Positions 20,187 through 30,249 of a stretch of DNA of 34,526 bases are shown here, piece by piece. The position numbers and the translations under genes were made by a program. This DNA comes from Candidatus Hydrogenedentota bacterium (GTDB lineage: Bacteria > Hydrogenedentota > Hydrogenedentia > Hydrogenedentales > SLHB01). The stretch spans positions 1-34,526 of the forward strand of contig JADLHJ010000073.1 of assembly GCA_020848835.1 (NCBI GenBank). Reading direction: 5' to 3'. Numbering within the stretch: the stretch's first letter is position 1; every line of letters starts with the position of its first letter. The notes under the pieces were generated by a model. It saw only the letters and a program-made list of their open reading frames with translations, searched no databases and was not told the origin of the DNA.

Positions 20187-23100
20187 ATGCAGGATCCGGA
20201 TTCACGGAGACTGTCGTTGAAGAGGCGGCGCTGGCGTGGCTGGCAGATTTGGGGTACGCGGTAGTTCATGGTCCGCAGATCGCGCCGGGTGAACTTGACG
20301 CGGCGCGGACGGATTTCGGGCAGGTCATACTTGAAGGGCGGTTGCGGGCGGCGCTGGAGCGGCTAAACCCGGAGTTGCCACATGAGGCGCAGGAAGACGC
20401 GCTGCGCAAATTGATGCGTCCTGAAGGTGCGACGCTGGAAGCGCGGAACCGTGCAGTACACCGGATGCTGGTGGACGGCGTGACGGTGGAGTATCGGACA
20501 GGCGATGGCTCTATCCGTGGTGCGCAGGCGCAGATCATCGATTCTCAAAATCCCGCTAACAACGACTGGCTTGCGGTCAATCAGTTTGGTGTCATCGAAA
20601 ACAAACATTCGCGACGGCCGGACATCGTTCTGTTAATCAACGGTCTCCCGCTGGTGTTAATCGAACTGAAAAACGCCGCGGACGAAAACGCATCAGTATG
20701 GACGGCGTTCCAACAATTTCAAACGTACAAGGCCGAATTGCCGACCTTGTTTTCGTTTAACGCGTTGTTGATGGTGTCGGACGGGGTGCAAGCGCGCGTC
20801 GGTTCGTTGACCGCGGGGCGGGAATGGTTCAAGCCGTGGCGCACGATCGCAGGGGAGGCCTTGGCCGATACGCACATGCCTGAATTGCAGGTGATGATCG
20901 ACGGGGTATTCGAGAAGCGGCGTCTGCTCGATCTGATCGGTAATTTCCTCGTGTTCGAAGATACCGGCGATGGCAAGCTCATCAAGAAAATGGCGGGCTA
21001 CCACCAGTTCCACGCGGTGCGCGTGGCCGTGGCGGAGACGTTGCGCGCGGCGCACCTCGCGGACAAAACAAGGGAAGAGGGCCGCTACGAATCGGGGCAG
21101 CGGAGTGGCGGCGACCCGGGTGACCGGCGCGTCGGCGTGGTGTGGCACACGCAGGGTTCGGGCAAGAGCCTGACGATGGCGTTCTACGCCGGGCGAATCA
21201 TCCGCGAGCCCGCGATGAAGAATCCGACCGTGGTGGTGTTGACCGACCGCAACGATCTCGACGACCAGTTGTTCGGCACATTCTCGCGCTGCCAGGACCT
21301 GCTGCGTCAGCCGCCGACACAGGCGGACAGTCGCGCCGACTTGCGCGAGAAGTTAAGCGTGACGAGTGGGGGAGTGGTCTTCACCACGATCCAAAAGTTT
21401 CTGCCCGAGGAAAAAGGGGACAAGCATCCGGTGCTGTCCGAGCGGCGCAACATCGTCGTCATCGCAGACGAGGCCCACCGGAGTCAGTACGATTTCATCG
21501 ACGGCTTTGCCCGGCACATGCGCGATGCGTTGCCGAATGCGTCGTTCATTGGCTTCACCGGTACGCCTGTGGAATTGACAGACAAGAACACGCGCGCGGT
21601 GTTCGGCGATTACATCAGCGTCTACGACATCCAGCGCGCGGTCGAGGACAAGGCGACAGTTCCGATCTATTACGAGAGCCGGTTGGCGAAGCTGGCGCTG
21701 CAAGAGGCCGAGCGTCCGAAAATCGACCCGAACTTCGATGAGGTCACGGAAGGTGAGGAAGTCGAGCGGAAGGAAAAACTGAAGAGCAAATGGGCGCAGC
21801 TCGAGGCCGTGGTTGGGTCGGACAAACGATTGAAGGTCGTTGCAGCAGACATCGTCGAGCATTTCGAAAACCGGCTTGCCGCGATGGACGGCAAAGCGAT
21901 GATCGTGTGCATGAGCCGGCGAATCTGCTTCGAGTTGTACCGCGAGATTGTTCGGCTGCGGCCGGATTGGCATCACGATGACGATGCGCAAGGTGCGATC
22001 AAGATTGTGATGACCGGATCGGCAAGCGATCCCGTGGAATGGCAGCCGCACATCCGCAATAAACCGCGGCGCGAAGGGTTGGCGAAACGGTTCCGCGATG
22101 CGAAGGACTCGCTACGACTCGTTCTCGTGCGCGACATGTGGTTGACAGGCTTTGACGCGCCGTCACTTTCAACGATGTACATCGACAAGCCGATGCGTGG
22201 GCACGGGCTGATGCAGGCGATTGCGCGCGTGAACCGCGTGTTCAAAGACAAGCCGGGCGGCTTGGTGGTCGATTATCTTGGGCTCGCGCATGAATTGAAG
22301 GCGGCGCTGGCGACCTACACAGAAAGCGGGGGAACGGGGAAGACAGCGATTGACCAGCGAGAAGCCGTTGCCGTGATGCGCGAGAAGTACGAGGTGTGTT
22401 GCGCGTTGATGCACGGCTTCGACTGGACACAGTGGAAGACGGGAACCCCGCAAGCGCGGTTGGGACTACTGCCGCCGGCACAAGAACACATCCTGCTGCA
22501 GGACGACGGCAAGAACCGTTGGCTGCGCGCAGTGCTGGAGTTGTCGCAGGCGTTTGCGTTGGCGGTGCCGCATGAAGACGCGATTGCGATACGCGACGAC
22601 GTCGCTTTCTTTCAGGCGGTGCGTGCGAGTCTGGCCAAACGTGCACCGGGTGAAGCGCGGACGGATGAAGAACTAGATCACGCGGTACGACAAATTGTGT
22701 CCAAGGCGGTCGCATCGGACGGGGTGGTGGATATTTTCCAGGCGGCTGGCTTGAAGAAACCGGACATTTCTATTCTGTCGGATGACTTCCTGGCGGAGGT
22801 CCGCGGGATGCCACAACGAAATCTCGCGGTGGAGCTGCTGCGTAAACTTCTGTCCGGTGAGATTCGCAAGCGAGGCCGAAAAAACCTTGTGCAGTCGCGG
22901 TCGTTCTCCGAAATGTTGGAGCAGGCATTGCGGCGGTACCAGAACCGCGCCATCGAAGCCGCGCAGGTCATCGAAGAACTCATCGGATTGGCGAAGGATA
23001 TGCGCGAAGCCGACCGCCGCGGCGAGGAACTAAACCTCAACGAGGATGAAGTTGCGTTCTACGATGCGCTGGAGAAGAATGACAGCGCAGTTAAAGTGCT

Positions 23101-23320
23101 GGGCGATGACACGCTGCGGGACATTGCGCGTGAATTGGTCAAGACAGTCCGCGCCAATGTATCCATCGACTGGACCATGCGGGAAAACGTCCGCGCGCAA
23201 TTGCGGGTCATCGTAAAACGCATCCTTCGCAAATACGGGTACCCACCCGATAAGCAAGAGAAAGCCACGCAGACGGTGCTGGAGCAAGCTGCCCTGTTGT
23301 CTGAAGCGTGGGCCGTCTGA
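20183..23320 (+). CDS. hsdR: Type I restriction-modification endonuclease/translocase HsdR
   Basis: This is the motor and nuclease subunit of the type I enzyme. It has 1045 residues and starts at a GTG overlapping the upstream stop. The N-terminal nuclease domain has the canonical PD...ELK: D147 in RRPDIVLL and E161-x-K163 in LIELKN. The SF2 translocase follows with Walker [13 protein letters not shown] [11 protein letters not shown] (about residues 325-335), DEAH box ADEAHRSQ near 430, GFTGTP (motif III), a second RecA domain with [12 protein letters not shown] and [20 protein letters not shown] (motif VI region), and a long helical C-terminus for docking on HsdM/HsdS. It is complete and apparently intact. 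Being last in the operon, after four non-canonical genes, is unusual. Confidence 0.95.
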   Translation: MNAGSGFTETVVEEAALAWLADLGYAVVHGPQIAPGELDAARTDFGQVILEGRLRAALERLNPELPHEAQEDALRKLMRPEGATLEARNRAVHRMLVDGVTVEYRTGDGSIRGAQAQIIDSQNPANNDWLAVNQFGVIENKHSRRPDIVLLINGLPLVLIELKNAADENASVWTAFQQFQTYKAELPTLFSFNALLMVSDGVQARVGSLTAGREWFKPWRTIAGEALADTHMPELQVMIDGVFEKRRLLDLIGNFLVFEDTGDGKLIKKMAGYHQFHAVRVAVAETLRAAHLADKTREEGRYESGQRSGGDPGDRRVGVVWHTQGSGKSLTMAFYAGRIIREPAMKNPTVVVLTDRNDLDDQLFGTFSRCQDLLRQPPTQADSRADLREKLSVTSGGVVFTTIQKFLPEEKGDKHPVLSERRNIVVIADEAHRSQYDFIDGFARHMRDALPNASFIGFTGTPVELTDKNTRAVFGDYISVYDIQRAVEDKATVPIYYESRLAKLALQEAERPKIDPNFDEVTEGEEVERKEKLKSKWAQLEAVVGSDKRLKVVAADIVEHFENRLAAMDGKAMIVCMSRRICFELYREIVRLRPDWHHDDDAQGAIKIVMTGSASDPVEWQPHIRNKPRREGLAKRFRDAKDSLRLVLVRDMWLTGFDAPSLSTMYIDKPMRGHGLMQAIARVNRVFKDKPGGLVVDYLGLAHELKAALATYTESGGTGKTAIDQREAVAVMREKYEVCCALMHGFDWTQWKTGTPQARLGLLPPAQEHILLQDDGKNRWLRAVLELSQAFALAVPHEDAIAIRDDVAFFQAVRASLAKRAPGEARTDEELDHAVRQIVSKAVASDGVVDIFQAAGLKKPDISILSDDFLAEVRGMPQRNLAVELLRKLLSGEIRKRGRKNLVQSRSFSEMLEQALRRYQNRAIEAAQVIEELIGLAKDMREADRRGEELNLNEDEVAFYDALEKNDSAVKVLGDDTLRDIARELVKTVRANVSIDWTMRENVRAQLRVIVKRILRKYGYPPDKQEKATQTVLEQAALLSEAWAV

Positions 23321-23533
23321 CGTTTCTTGTCTGTCCGTAAGGCACCGAATCAAAAAGTGCGCATATTCCACGCAAAGACCAGGAGGTACCAGCTATGAGG
23401 TGACTATTGGATCGCTTAGCACGATTGCGACACGGGTGAGGTGTGCCCAGTTGGCCCCGCCCGGCTCAAGATGAGATGGCGAAAGGCGCCAGGTCGCTCC
23501 GGGAGTACCCGGGAACGAATGCGAGGCGATCCA

Positions 23534-23869
23534 ATGACAATCAACCACCAGCCCAACCCCTTTAAACCCTCCAAAGCGAAGGACGAGCAGTCGTTTAGGC
23601 TTGACTCTTCCGCACCGCCACCGAAATCCTCAGCGCCCGCGTCGACAGCCGCTTCAGCCTGGGAGGAAGCTGTCAAGACCTATCGCCGATGGATCGGGCA
23701 CGCCGACAGTGCCACAATTCGCGCCGCGCGGCAGCGATTCCTGTCATATTGTCGCAACCTGGAGCAGAGACCTGAGTTTGCCAATGACGCGCCGTTGGTC
23801 GCGTTCGGTTTCCTCACGCACGCTGCGTTTAATGAAGCCCGCCGCAAGACGCGTATATTTCACAGATAG
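23534..23869 (+). CDS. Hypothetical protein, 111 residues
   Basis: I recognise no family. The ATG at 23534 has GAGG seven bases upstream; a longer frame to 23441 is less likely. The N-terminal half (NPFKPSKAKDEQSF, then an A/P/S-rich stretch) is probably disordered. The C-terminal half (AWEEAVKTYRRWIGHADS, RFLSYCRNLEQRPE) is helical and charged. It stands alone between the restriction operon (213 bases upstream, in which I see no gene) and a strong terminator 14 bases downstream. Confidence 0.6.
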   Translation: MTINHQPNPFKPSKAKDEQSFRLDSSAPPPKSSAPASTAASAWEEAVKTYRRWIGHADSATIRAARQRFLSYCRNLEQRPEFANDAPLVAFGFLTHAAFNEARRKTRIFHR

Positions 23870-23882
23870 CGAAAGTCATAGG

Positions 23883-23911
23883 GGAGCGTAGCCCACAGAG
23901 GGCTACGCTCC
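23883..23911 (+). terminator. Strong hairpin terminator
   Basis: A perfect 12-base-pair stem (GGAGCGTAGCCC / GGGCTACGCTCC) with a 5-base loop lies 14 bases after the hypothetical gene stop. TT and then TTTT a few bases on provide a discontinuous T tract. The 214 bases from here to 24125 contain no gene I can support. Confidence 0.7.
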
Positions 23912-24125
23912 TTGCCTAACTTTTGTCAGACGGGTAAGAAACTGGCGGGGTGCCGTCAACGCACGGTAGTAAGAAGTTCGTGTTGCGTGATGCGCGGTGC
24001 GCTGTGACGGGCAAAAGTGTGCGTCGTATGCCGCCCGCAGCGTAATTGGCTCTCGCCTGACCCTGAATCGTTGCCGGGGGGTCCGACCCGGTTGTCGCGT
24101 TCGCCCGGCACCCCATAGAAGGTTC

Positions 24126-24584
24126 TTAAAGTTTAGAATTCCAGTTGGCCTCCTGAATCTGTGCATTGAGCTCGCGAATCTCCGCGGCTACGTCGTCCAG
24201 TTGACGCCGCAGCGCAGGCACATCGAGCGCCGTAACCCAGCGTATCTCGCGCGCGCTGTACCGCGTCATCGATTGATTCGGACTTGCCGCTTCGATTGCG
24301 GTGTTAAGGAAGGTATGTCGTCTGCGCAGGCGGTCCCGCGCGGCCATTGCCGCTGTCAGAGAACGGCCGTCCTTGAGCGTTTGCTTAACATTCGCCAGGT
24401 TGATCGCGAGCGTAATTTGCTCAAGCTCGGCGTTTACCCTGTCCGCCTCGCTCAATAGTGCGAGTGGATCCTCCACTGGTTTTTCACCTTCCTGGAAGAT
24501 GCTGGCAGCGGTGATCCGTTGGCGCAGGGTGCCGAGTCTATTTTGTGCCTCGGCTCGAAGCATGAGGGCTTTTGCGAGTTTCAC
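24126..24584 (-). CDS. DIP1984 family protein
   Basis: A 152-residue protein matching the DIP1984 (septicolysin-like) family: KLAKALMLRAEAQNRLGTLR, FQEGEKPVEDPLALL, INLANVKQTLKDGRSLTAAM, ARDRLRRRHTFL and YSAREIRWVTALDVPAL appear in the family order. It is a nearly all-helical protein with coiled-coil ends. The start is the GTG at 24584, with AGGAGA seven bases upstream and family similarity beginning there; the open frame continues to 24887 but that extension is not coding. The biochemical role is unknown. It is divergent from the next hypothetical gene, with 193 bases between. Confidence 0.85.
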   Translation of the reverse strand: MKLAKALMLRAEAQNRLGTLRQRITAASIFQEGEKPVEDPLALLSEADRVNAELEQITLAINLANVKQTLKDGRSLTAAMAARDRLRRRHTFLNTAIEAASPNQSMTRYSAREIRWVTALDVPALRRQLDDVAAEIRELNAQIQEANWNSKL

Positions 24585-24777
24585 TGTGGGCTCTCCTGAA
24601 TAGTCAGGTAGACGCGCGGACACCTTGTTGGCTTTGGTGTGGTTTTCCGTACCCAGATGGGTCAGCGGGCGCTGATACAATTTGTATGCATACTTTCCGG
24701 TGTGAACAAACGAGGCGAACTGTTCAAAGGCCAGCCGCAGCGCATAAACACCTGGCGCCAATGTAGAAAGGGTTCCC

Positions 24778-25305
24778 ATGAGAGAAATTGCTCTGGTTAT
24801 GCGCGGCTTTGACAAGCCGCATGCGCCTCTGCTGTTGCGGCGTTTATTGAAATATGCGCATGCTTTTCGATCAGTCGTTATGTTCAATCGTGTGTCGACC
24901 AGTAAAATTCGGCGCGCGGTGACCGCCTTTGAGGATCTAGAGACTGAAGCACCTGCGCGCCGTCGCGTACTTCACTTAAACGGTACGTGGTGCAAGCCCC
25001 GGAGCGAATTTCAGTTGATCGCTCGCATCGAGATCGGCGCGGGCGGCGCGGCGCGCGGTGTCATCCACTGGCAGGGCTTAGGACATGAACACCGACTTTG
25101 CGGAGATGAAGTCGTGGAAGGTTTCTTGTCCGAGAGATCGTTGGATATAGAAGGCCTTGAAATCGGACCTGGCCTCGCGCGCGATCATTACCGCGTTACT
25201 CTCGCCCCTGGCAAACTCTCCGGAAGCTTTACCGGAGCCAGCCGAGCCTTTGGCGATTGGAGCGGACGCATGACCGGGACGTATCGGTTTGAGGAGGAAA
25301 AGTAG
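24778..25305 (+). CDS. Hypothetical protein, 175 residues
   Basis: I recognise no named family. The ATG at 24778 has AAGGG five bases upstream. The N-terminal ~55 residues are basic and helical (APLLLRRLLKYAHAFRS). From about residue 65 the chain looks like a small beta-barrel: LNGTWCKPRSEFQLIARIEI, ARGVIHWQGLG, ARDHYRVTLAPGKLSGSFTG and RMTGTYRFEEEK, with alternating strands and Gly turns, loosely reminiscent of lipocalin/calycin-like domains. No catalytic motif is visible. The next 219 bases (25306-25524) contain no gene and should carry the promoter of the large NTPase gene. Confidence 0.65.
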   Translation: MREIALVMRGFDKPHAPLLLRRLLKYAHAFRSVVMFNRVSTSKIRRAVTAFEDLETEAPARRRVLHLNGTWCKPRSEFQLIARIEIGAGGAARGVIHWQGLGHEHRLCGDEVVEGFLSERSLDIEGLEIGPGLARDHYRVTLAPGKLSGSFTGASRAFGDWSGRMTGTYRFEEEK

Positions 25306-25524
25306 GACGATTGTGCTTGAGCTTACATTTTAGTGCGTGGGTGTGGATTTTCTGTTCCGGCGGTATGGTGAGGAATCGAGGATTTGATATGGATTACAGA
25401 AGCGAATTCTCCACTGGCCAGGACTGAGAATAGCGGCAGATTTGTAGTGGACCCTCATATTGGCTAGCCTGAGTGATGAGTTTTCGGGCCGTAACGCTGC
25501 CGCGTGGCCCCGGGGGGGATGTCG

Positions 25525-28500
25525 ATGGCCACTGCATGGAAGCGCGTCTACATTTTCGTTAGCTCCACCTTCAATGACATGCACGCGGAGCGCGACTATC
25601 TCGTCAAGCGTGTCTTCCCTCAACTCCGTGAGTGGTGTGAAAGGAGAAAACTCCGACTCGTCGATATTGATCTCCGTTGGGGCGTCACGGAAGACGACGC
25701 CATCCGGCACCGAAATGTTGTCAAGACTTGCCTTGCGCGCATTGACCAATGCCGCCCCTTCTTCCTGTGCTTTCTAGGTCAACGACGCGGGTGGGTGCCC
25801 GAGCGAAACGATATCGCCAACGAAACGTTCTCCGCATACCCGGAACTGGACGCAGAAGCAGGCAAGGTCTCGATCACCGAAATGGAGATTCTCCATGCAA
25901 TCGTGAGGCCGCTCCACGGCAACACCGCACGCGATCCCAATCACCCCGAGCATTACGAGCCTGCGAAGCACGCGTTCTTTTACCTGCGCGAACCCAACTA
26001 CCTCGCGCAGCTTCCGGCTGTGCCCGAAATGATACGCCACACGTACACGAACGAATGGATCGACAATCCAACTTTGCGCGCGGAAGCCGACCGAGAACTG
26101 GAGCGTTGGCGCGATGTAGAAATACCGCGCACACAGCGCTCTATCCGGCGCTACGCTGCGCATTGGTCGCTTGAAGCACATACACCCGAACTTGCTCTGC
26201 CGCTGCGATGTACCGCGTCCAACGAAAACAATATTGAGCGTTGGCGCGAACAGTGGCGCAAGGTTGGCATCCATGTTACTGGTGTCGACGTTGAGGCCGA
26301 TCCCGCTGAAGCCGATAAAGCGCGCAAATTCAACGAGAAGCTTACCGCCGGCCGCCTGACGAATTTTACCTGCGAAGAATTATCCCTCAGCTCAGCGATT
26401 CTTCGAGATCTCCAGGACGGAATAACGGCCCGCTACCCCGACCATACAGAAGATACCGATGCCACGCCGTTACAAAAGGAACTCGACCAACAAGAGGAAT
26501 TTCTCGCTATTAATAGCGAAGGATTCATCGAACGCGCAGGCGCATTCGCCGACCTCGATGCCTACGTCGACGGGGACTCGCGCCAACTCTTCGTACTCAC
26601 GGCAGAAGGTGGCATGGGCAAATCCATGTTGCTTTCAAACTGGATTGATCGCCGCCGCGATCGCTGCTGTGACGACGTCGCTTACCGCTTCATTGGTCAG
26701 AGCGAGGGATCCTCGAGCGTGCCCAACCTGCTCCGATCGCTCCTGCTTGAACTGCAAGAGGTACACGGACGGATCCCAAAAGGCACGCACAAGTCGTGCG
26801 CTGGAAACGATGGGCCAGAACAAATTGAAGAAGTTCCGTTGCAGATACCGCTCGATCCCGTCGAAATCCAAAACTTCTGGCAAACCAATCTTTCCGACTT
26901 TGGCAAACAAGGAAAGATCGTCTTCGTCATCGACGCGCTCAACCAGCTCGAGTCCGGACTGAAAAACCTCCAGTGGCTTCCGTTGAACGGCCTCCCAGAG
27001 AACGTAAAGATCGTCGCCAGCTTCCGCCGCGGAGCCGATGGCTCACAAGAGTTGCTAAATCGGTGGGCAAATACGCCAAACGTGTGCCTGGCCGAGGTAA
27101 AGCCTTTCGAGGACCGCGACGATCGCCGCGAGCTCGTGAAGCAATACCTCGACCAATATCTCAAACAGCTCGACGAGAAGCACATCGAAACGCTTATAAA
27201 CTCCGAAGGTGCACGGAACCCACTCTATCTGAAAGTTGTCCTGTCCGAACTGCGCGTGTTCGGCGCCTTTGCGCAACTCGGTGAGAAGATTCGATCTGAT
27301 TTCGGCACGACGCCCGTCTCCGCATTCCAGGCCGTCCTGCGCCGCCTCGAACGCGACCCTGTGTACACCGCCATCGACCCACAGCAGGCCGTCCCGCTTC
27401 TCTTCGGCCTGCTCGCCCACGCCCGCCGTGGCCTCGAGCTCAACGAGCTCGCCGGGCTCTTTGCCATGCAACTGAACGACCCGCCAAATGAAGAATTCGT
27501 CCGCGACGGACTGTTTCTCTTCCTGCGCCAGGTCGAATCGTTCCTCGCCCGCCGCGACAACCGGTACGACTTCTTCTACGAAAGTTTCAAGACCGCCGTC
27601 ACCGAACGCTACGTCCGCGAACCCGACAAGGAACAGACGATGTCGCGTGCCAAGAAACAATGGCACGGTGCCCTGGTCGATTACTTCGAGAAACAACCCT
27701 ACTTCCTGAAGACCGCCATGACTTCGCAGTCCGCTGCGGATACCGAACCGGCATATGTGCGCCGGGCGAACGTGCGTAAGGTCGATGAACTGCCTTGGCA
27801 AATGGTCGCCGTAGTGGAACAACACGAGTCGAGGACGGATGCGACCACCGCGGAACGCGACTGGGTCAGGCTCGAAACGCTGTTGACCGATCTGCATTTC
27901 GTCGAAGCAAAATCGGCGGCACGCTTGGTATTTGAAATGCTGGAAGATTACCGAAGTGCTTTGGATGCGTTGCCCGAGGCGCGGGCTGAACTCAAAGAAC
28001 AAGAACGCCGTGCGGTACGCGCCGCAAGATGGACCGTGGAGATTATCGAATACTCGCGCAAATGCAACGCCGGTGAACGACCGCCCCTCCCTGAAACCAT
28101 CCCGTCAATCGAACCGTGGTCAGACGAACGAATCGAAACCGAGTGCCAACGCATCATCGCGAGTCCGACCCGGCTTGATCATCTCCGGGAATTCATTGCT
28201 TTTGTCGCCTCTGAGTGCTATCCCTTGCTGGAATTCGGGCAGCGCGATGGATTCGTAGTGCAGCACGCGTACAACCAAGCCCCAGCTGGTTCGGTCCACG
28301 AAGCAGCACGTCTAGATATATCAAACTCCATACTTCCCGTCGTGCTGCGTGTCTGGCCGCCGGGGGCGCGATACAATCCTAAACCGGCACTACAAGCGAC
28401 ACTAGAAGGACACAGGTATCAGGTCAAGGGCGCGAGCGTAACCCCCGACAGCGCCCGGGCAGTGTCCGCAAGCGGAGACAATAGTCTACGGGTATGGGAT

Positions 28501-30243
28501 CTTGTAACGGGGCAGTGCATGAGGACGCTCGAAGGCCACACCGGCCCGGTCAACGGCGTTAGCATGACGCCGGACGGTACACGCGCGGTGTCGGCAAGCT
28601 CTGACAATACTCTGCGGGTGTGGGACCTCGATACGGGACATTGCCTGCGAACGCTCGAAGGACACACTTATACGGTCAATGGCGTGAGTGTGACGCCAGA
28701 CGGGACGCGCGCAGTGTCGGCAAGCTCTGACAATACCCTACGGGTGTGGGACCTCGATACGGGACATTGCCTGCGAACACTTGAAGGCCACACTGATGAT
28801 GTCAACGGCGTGAGCGTAACGCCGGACGGTACGCGCGCGGTGTCGGCAAGTAAGGACAGGACCCTTTTTGTGTGGGATCTCGATACGGGGCGCTGCATTC
28901 GGATGCTCGAAGGCCACACTAATGTTGTCAGCAGCGTTAGCATGACGCCAGACGGTACCCGCGCGGTCTCGGCAAGCTGGGACGAAACTCTGCGGGTGTG
29001 GGACCTTGAGACGTGGCAATGCCTGCGGGCGCTCGACGGGCACTCCGGTTGGGTCAACGGCGTGAGCGTGACGCCCGACGGGACGCGCGCCGTGTCCGCG
29101 AGTGGGGATCAGACCGTGCGGGTGTGGGACCTTGAGGCGGGGCGCTGCCTGCGGGCGCTCGACGGGCACGCGGGTTGGGTCACCGGCGTGAGCGTGACGC
29201 CCGACGGGACGCGCGCAGTGTCCACGAGCAATGAACGAACCGTACGAATGTGGGACCTCGAACGGGGGAAATGTCTAAAAGCAGCAGAAGGCCACGCCGA
29301 TTGGGTCGTGGGCGTCAGCATTACTCCTTGCGGTACACGCGCCGCATCGGCAAGCTGGGACAACACTCTCCGAACATGGGACACTAATACGCTGAGATGC
29401 CTGAAGACGCTCGATGGACACACCAATCGAGTAAACAGCTTGGCCGCAACGCCGGACGGGACGCGGCTAATATCGGCCAGCGACGACCAAACCATGCGTG
29501 TTTGGGACATCGAGAGTGGCAAATGTCTTAACATCCTCGAAGGGTGCCTTGGTAATGTCATGAGTGTGAGCGTGACGCCCGACGGCACGCGCGCAATATC
29601 GGCAAGCGTCAACTATACTTACCGAGAGTCGAACTCGCCGTCCAATGCTCTATTACTTCCAGGTTATTATCTTCAGGTATGGGACCTTGAGCTTGGGCAG
29701 CCTTTGAAGACGTTTGAAGAACACTGCGACGGGAGTGAACACCCTAATTTTTGTGTTTGCGTGACACGAGACGGTACTGGCGCGTTGACTTCCAGCGAGA
29801 ACGGTGCCGTGAGAGTTCGCGATCTCGATAGCGGCGAGAGTCTGATGATCCTCTTAGGTCATACGGGCAGAGTTCGAAGTATTTGCGTGACGCTTGACGG
29901 CAAGTGCACAGTGTCGGCAAGCGAGGACTCCACTTTGCGGGTATGGAACATTGATACGGGGCAATGCATGAAGACCCTCGAAGGACATACAGAGTGGGTC
30001 CTTGGCGCCAGCATTACGCCCGATGGCTCGCGGGCAGTATCCGCAAGCTATGACACGACCGTGCGGGTGTGGGACCTTGAGACTGGGCAAGTTGTGGCGG
30101 TGATCGACATTGGTACGCCAGTCAGAGCAGTTGCACTATCGGCTAATGGCCCGGGAAGTAGCGCCTCTGCCCGGTCCAGCACCATTTGCGCCGGCTTGAT
30201 CACCGGAGAGGTTATTTTTCTCGACGCTTCGCGGGTCATCTGA
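25525..30243 (+). CDS. STAND-type NTPase: DUF4062 + P-loop NTPase + 14 WD40 blades
   Basis: A 1572-residue multidomain protein. Residues ~5-165 form a DUF4062 domain: KRVYIFVSSTFNDMHAERDY, VDIDLRWGVTEDDA, PFFLCFLGQRRGWVP and ITEMEILHAI. An NTPase domain follows with Walker A AEGGMGKS (360-367) and Walker B IVFVIDALNQ (465-474), then helical regions to ~950, then 14 WD40 units of ~42 residues (about 956-1565), consistent with two seven-blade propellers. The order effector-like/NTPase/repeat sensor is that of STAND (NLR-like) proteins and resembles eukaryotic TEP1/NWD1. A role as a threat sensor, with WD40 blades binding the ligand and DUF4062 as output, is inference. The start at 25525 is chosen because a G7 tract precedes it by six bases; the ATG at 25519 is too close to that tract. 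No disruption is visible. Confidence 0.88.
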   Translation: MATAWKRVYIFVSSTFNDMHAERDYLVKRVFPQLREWCERRKLRLVDIDLRWGVTEDDAIRHRNVVKTCLARIDQCRPFFLCFLGQRRGWVPERNDIANETFSAYPELDAEAGKVSITEMEILHAIVRPLHGNTARDPNHPEHYEPAKHAFFYLREPNYLAQLPAVPEMIRHTYTNEWIDNPTLRAEADRELERWRDVEIPRTQRSIRRYAAHWSLEAHTPELALPLRCTASNENNIERWREQWRKVGIHVTGVDVEADPAEADKARKFNEKLTAGRLTNFTCEELSLSSAILRDLQDGITARYPDHTEDTDATPLQKELDQQEEFLAINSEGFIERAGAFADLDAYVDGDSRQLFVLTAEGGMGKSMLLSNWIDRRRDRCCDDVAYRFIGQSEGSSSVPNLLRSLLLELQEVHGRIPKGTHKSCAGNDGPEQIEEVPLQIPLDPVEIQNFWQTNLSDFGKQGKIVFVIDALNQLESGLKNLQWLPLNGLPENVKIVASFRRGADGSQELLNRWANTPNVCLAEVKPFEDRDDRRELVKQYLDQYLKQLDEKHIETLINSEGARNPLYLKVVLSELRVFGAFAQLGEKIRSDFGTTPVSAFQAVLRRLERDPVYTAIDPQQAVPLLFGLLAHARRGLELNELAGLFAMQLNDPPNEEFVRDGLFLFLRQVESFLARRDNRYDFFYESFKTAVTERYVREPDKEQTMSRAKKQWHGALVDYFEKQPYFLKTAMTSQSAADTEPAYVRRANVRKVDELPWQMVAVVEQHESRTDATTAERDWVRLETLLTDLHFVEAKSAARLVFEMLEDYRSALDALPEARAELKEQERRAVRAARWTVEIIEYSRKCNAGERPPLPETIPSIEPWSDERIETECQRIIASPTRLDHLREFIAFVASECYPLLEFGQRDGFVVQHAYNQAPAGSVHEAARLDISNSILPVVLRVWPPGARYNPKPALQATLEGHRYQVKGASVTPDSARAVSASGDNSLRVWDLVTGQCMRTLEGHTGPVNGVSMTPDGTRAVSASSDNTLRVWDLDTGHCLRTLEGHTYTVNGVSVTPDGTRAVSASSDNTLRVWDLDTGHCLRTLEGHTDDVNGVSVTPDGTRAVSASKDRTLFVWDLDTGRCIRMLEGHTNVVSSVSMTPDGTRAVSASWDETLRVWDLETWQCLRALDGHSGWVNGVSVTPDGTRAVSASGDQTVRVWDLEAGRCLRALDGHAGWVTGVSVTPDGTRAVSTSNERTVRMWDLERGKCLKAAEGHADWVVGVSITPCGTRAASASWDNTLRTWDTNTLRCLKTLDGHTNRVNSLAATPDGTRLISASDDQTMRVWDIESGKCLNILEGCLGNVMSVSVTPDGTRAISASVNYTYRESNSPSNALLLPGYYLQVWDLELGQPLKTFEEHCDGSEHPNFCVCVTRDGTGALTSSENGAVRVRDLDSGESLMILLGHTGRVRSICVTLDGKCTVSASEDSTLRVWNIDTGQCMKTLEGHTEWVLGASITPDGSRAVSASYDTTVRVWDLETGQVVAVIDIGTPVRAVALSANGPGSSASARSSTICAGLITGEVIFLDASRVI
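28390..30190 (+). repeat. Tandem WD40 coding repeats (about 126 bases each)
   Basis: Fourteen units encode the pattern LEGHxxxVxGVSVTPDGTRAVSASxDxTLRVWDLxTGxCL. Units 2 to 4 (about 28530-28860) are near-identical at the DNA level, including synonymous positions, while units 10 and 11 (29540-29850) are diverged and unit 10 carries a ~15-residue insertion. This argues for recent duplication or gene conversion in the first propeller. Confidence 0.85.
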
Positions 30244-30249
30244 AATTTG

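Noticed and set aside
23947..24114. 9-base inverted repeat GGGGTGCCG / CGGCACCCC about 150 bases apart
   Set aside because: Short GC-rich arms at this distance can occur by chance; no target duplication or ncRNA fold was evident.
23916..24116. 66-codon minus-strand frame beyond the DIP1984 gene
   Set aside because: No ribosome-binding site, no family resemblance, and competing frames are open in the same stretch.
24585..24887. N-terminal extension of the DIP1984 gene to 253 residues
   Set aside because: Family similarity and an AGGAGA site both begin at the GTG at 24584; the extension has no homology and overlaps the divergent hypothetical gene start.
28668..29169. Minus-strand repetitive frames opposite the WD40 repeats
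   Set aside because: They are repeat shadows of the WD40 coding sequence.
28390..30190. Possible CRISPR-like repeat array
   Set aside because: The periodic 126-base units are in-frame WD40 codons with no spacers; no CRISPR array or cas gene is present in the window.
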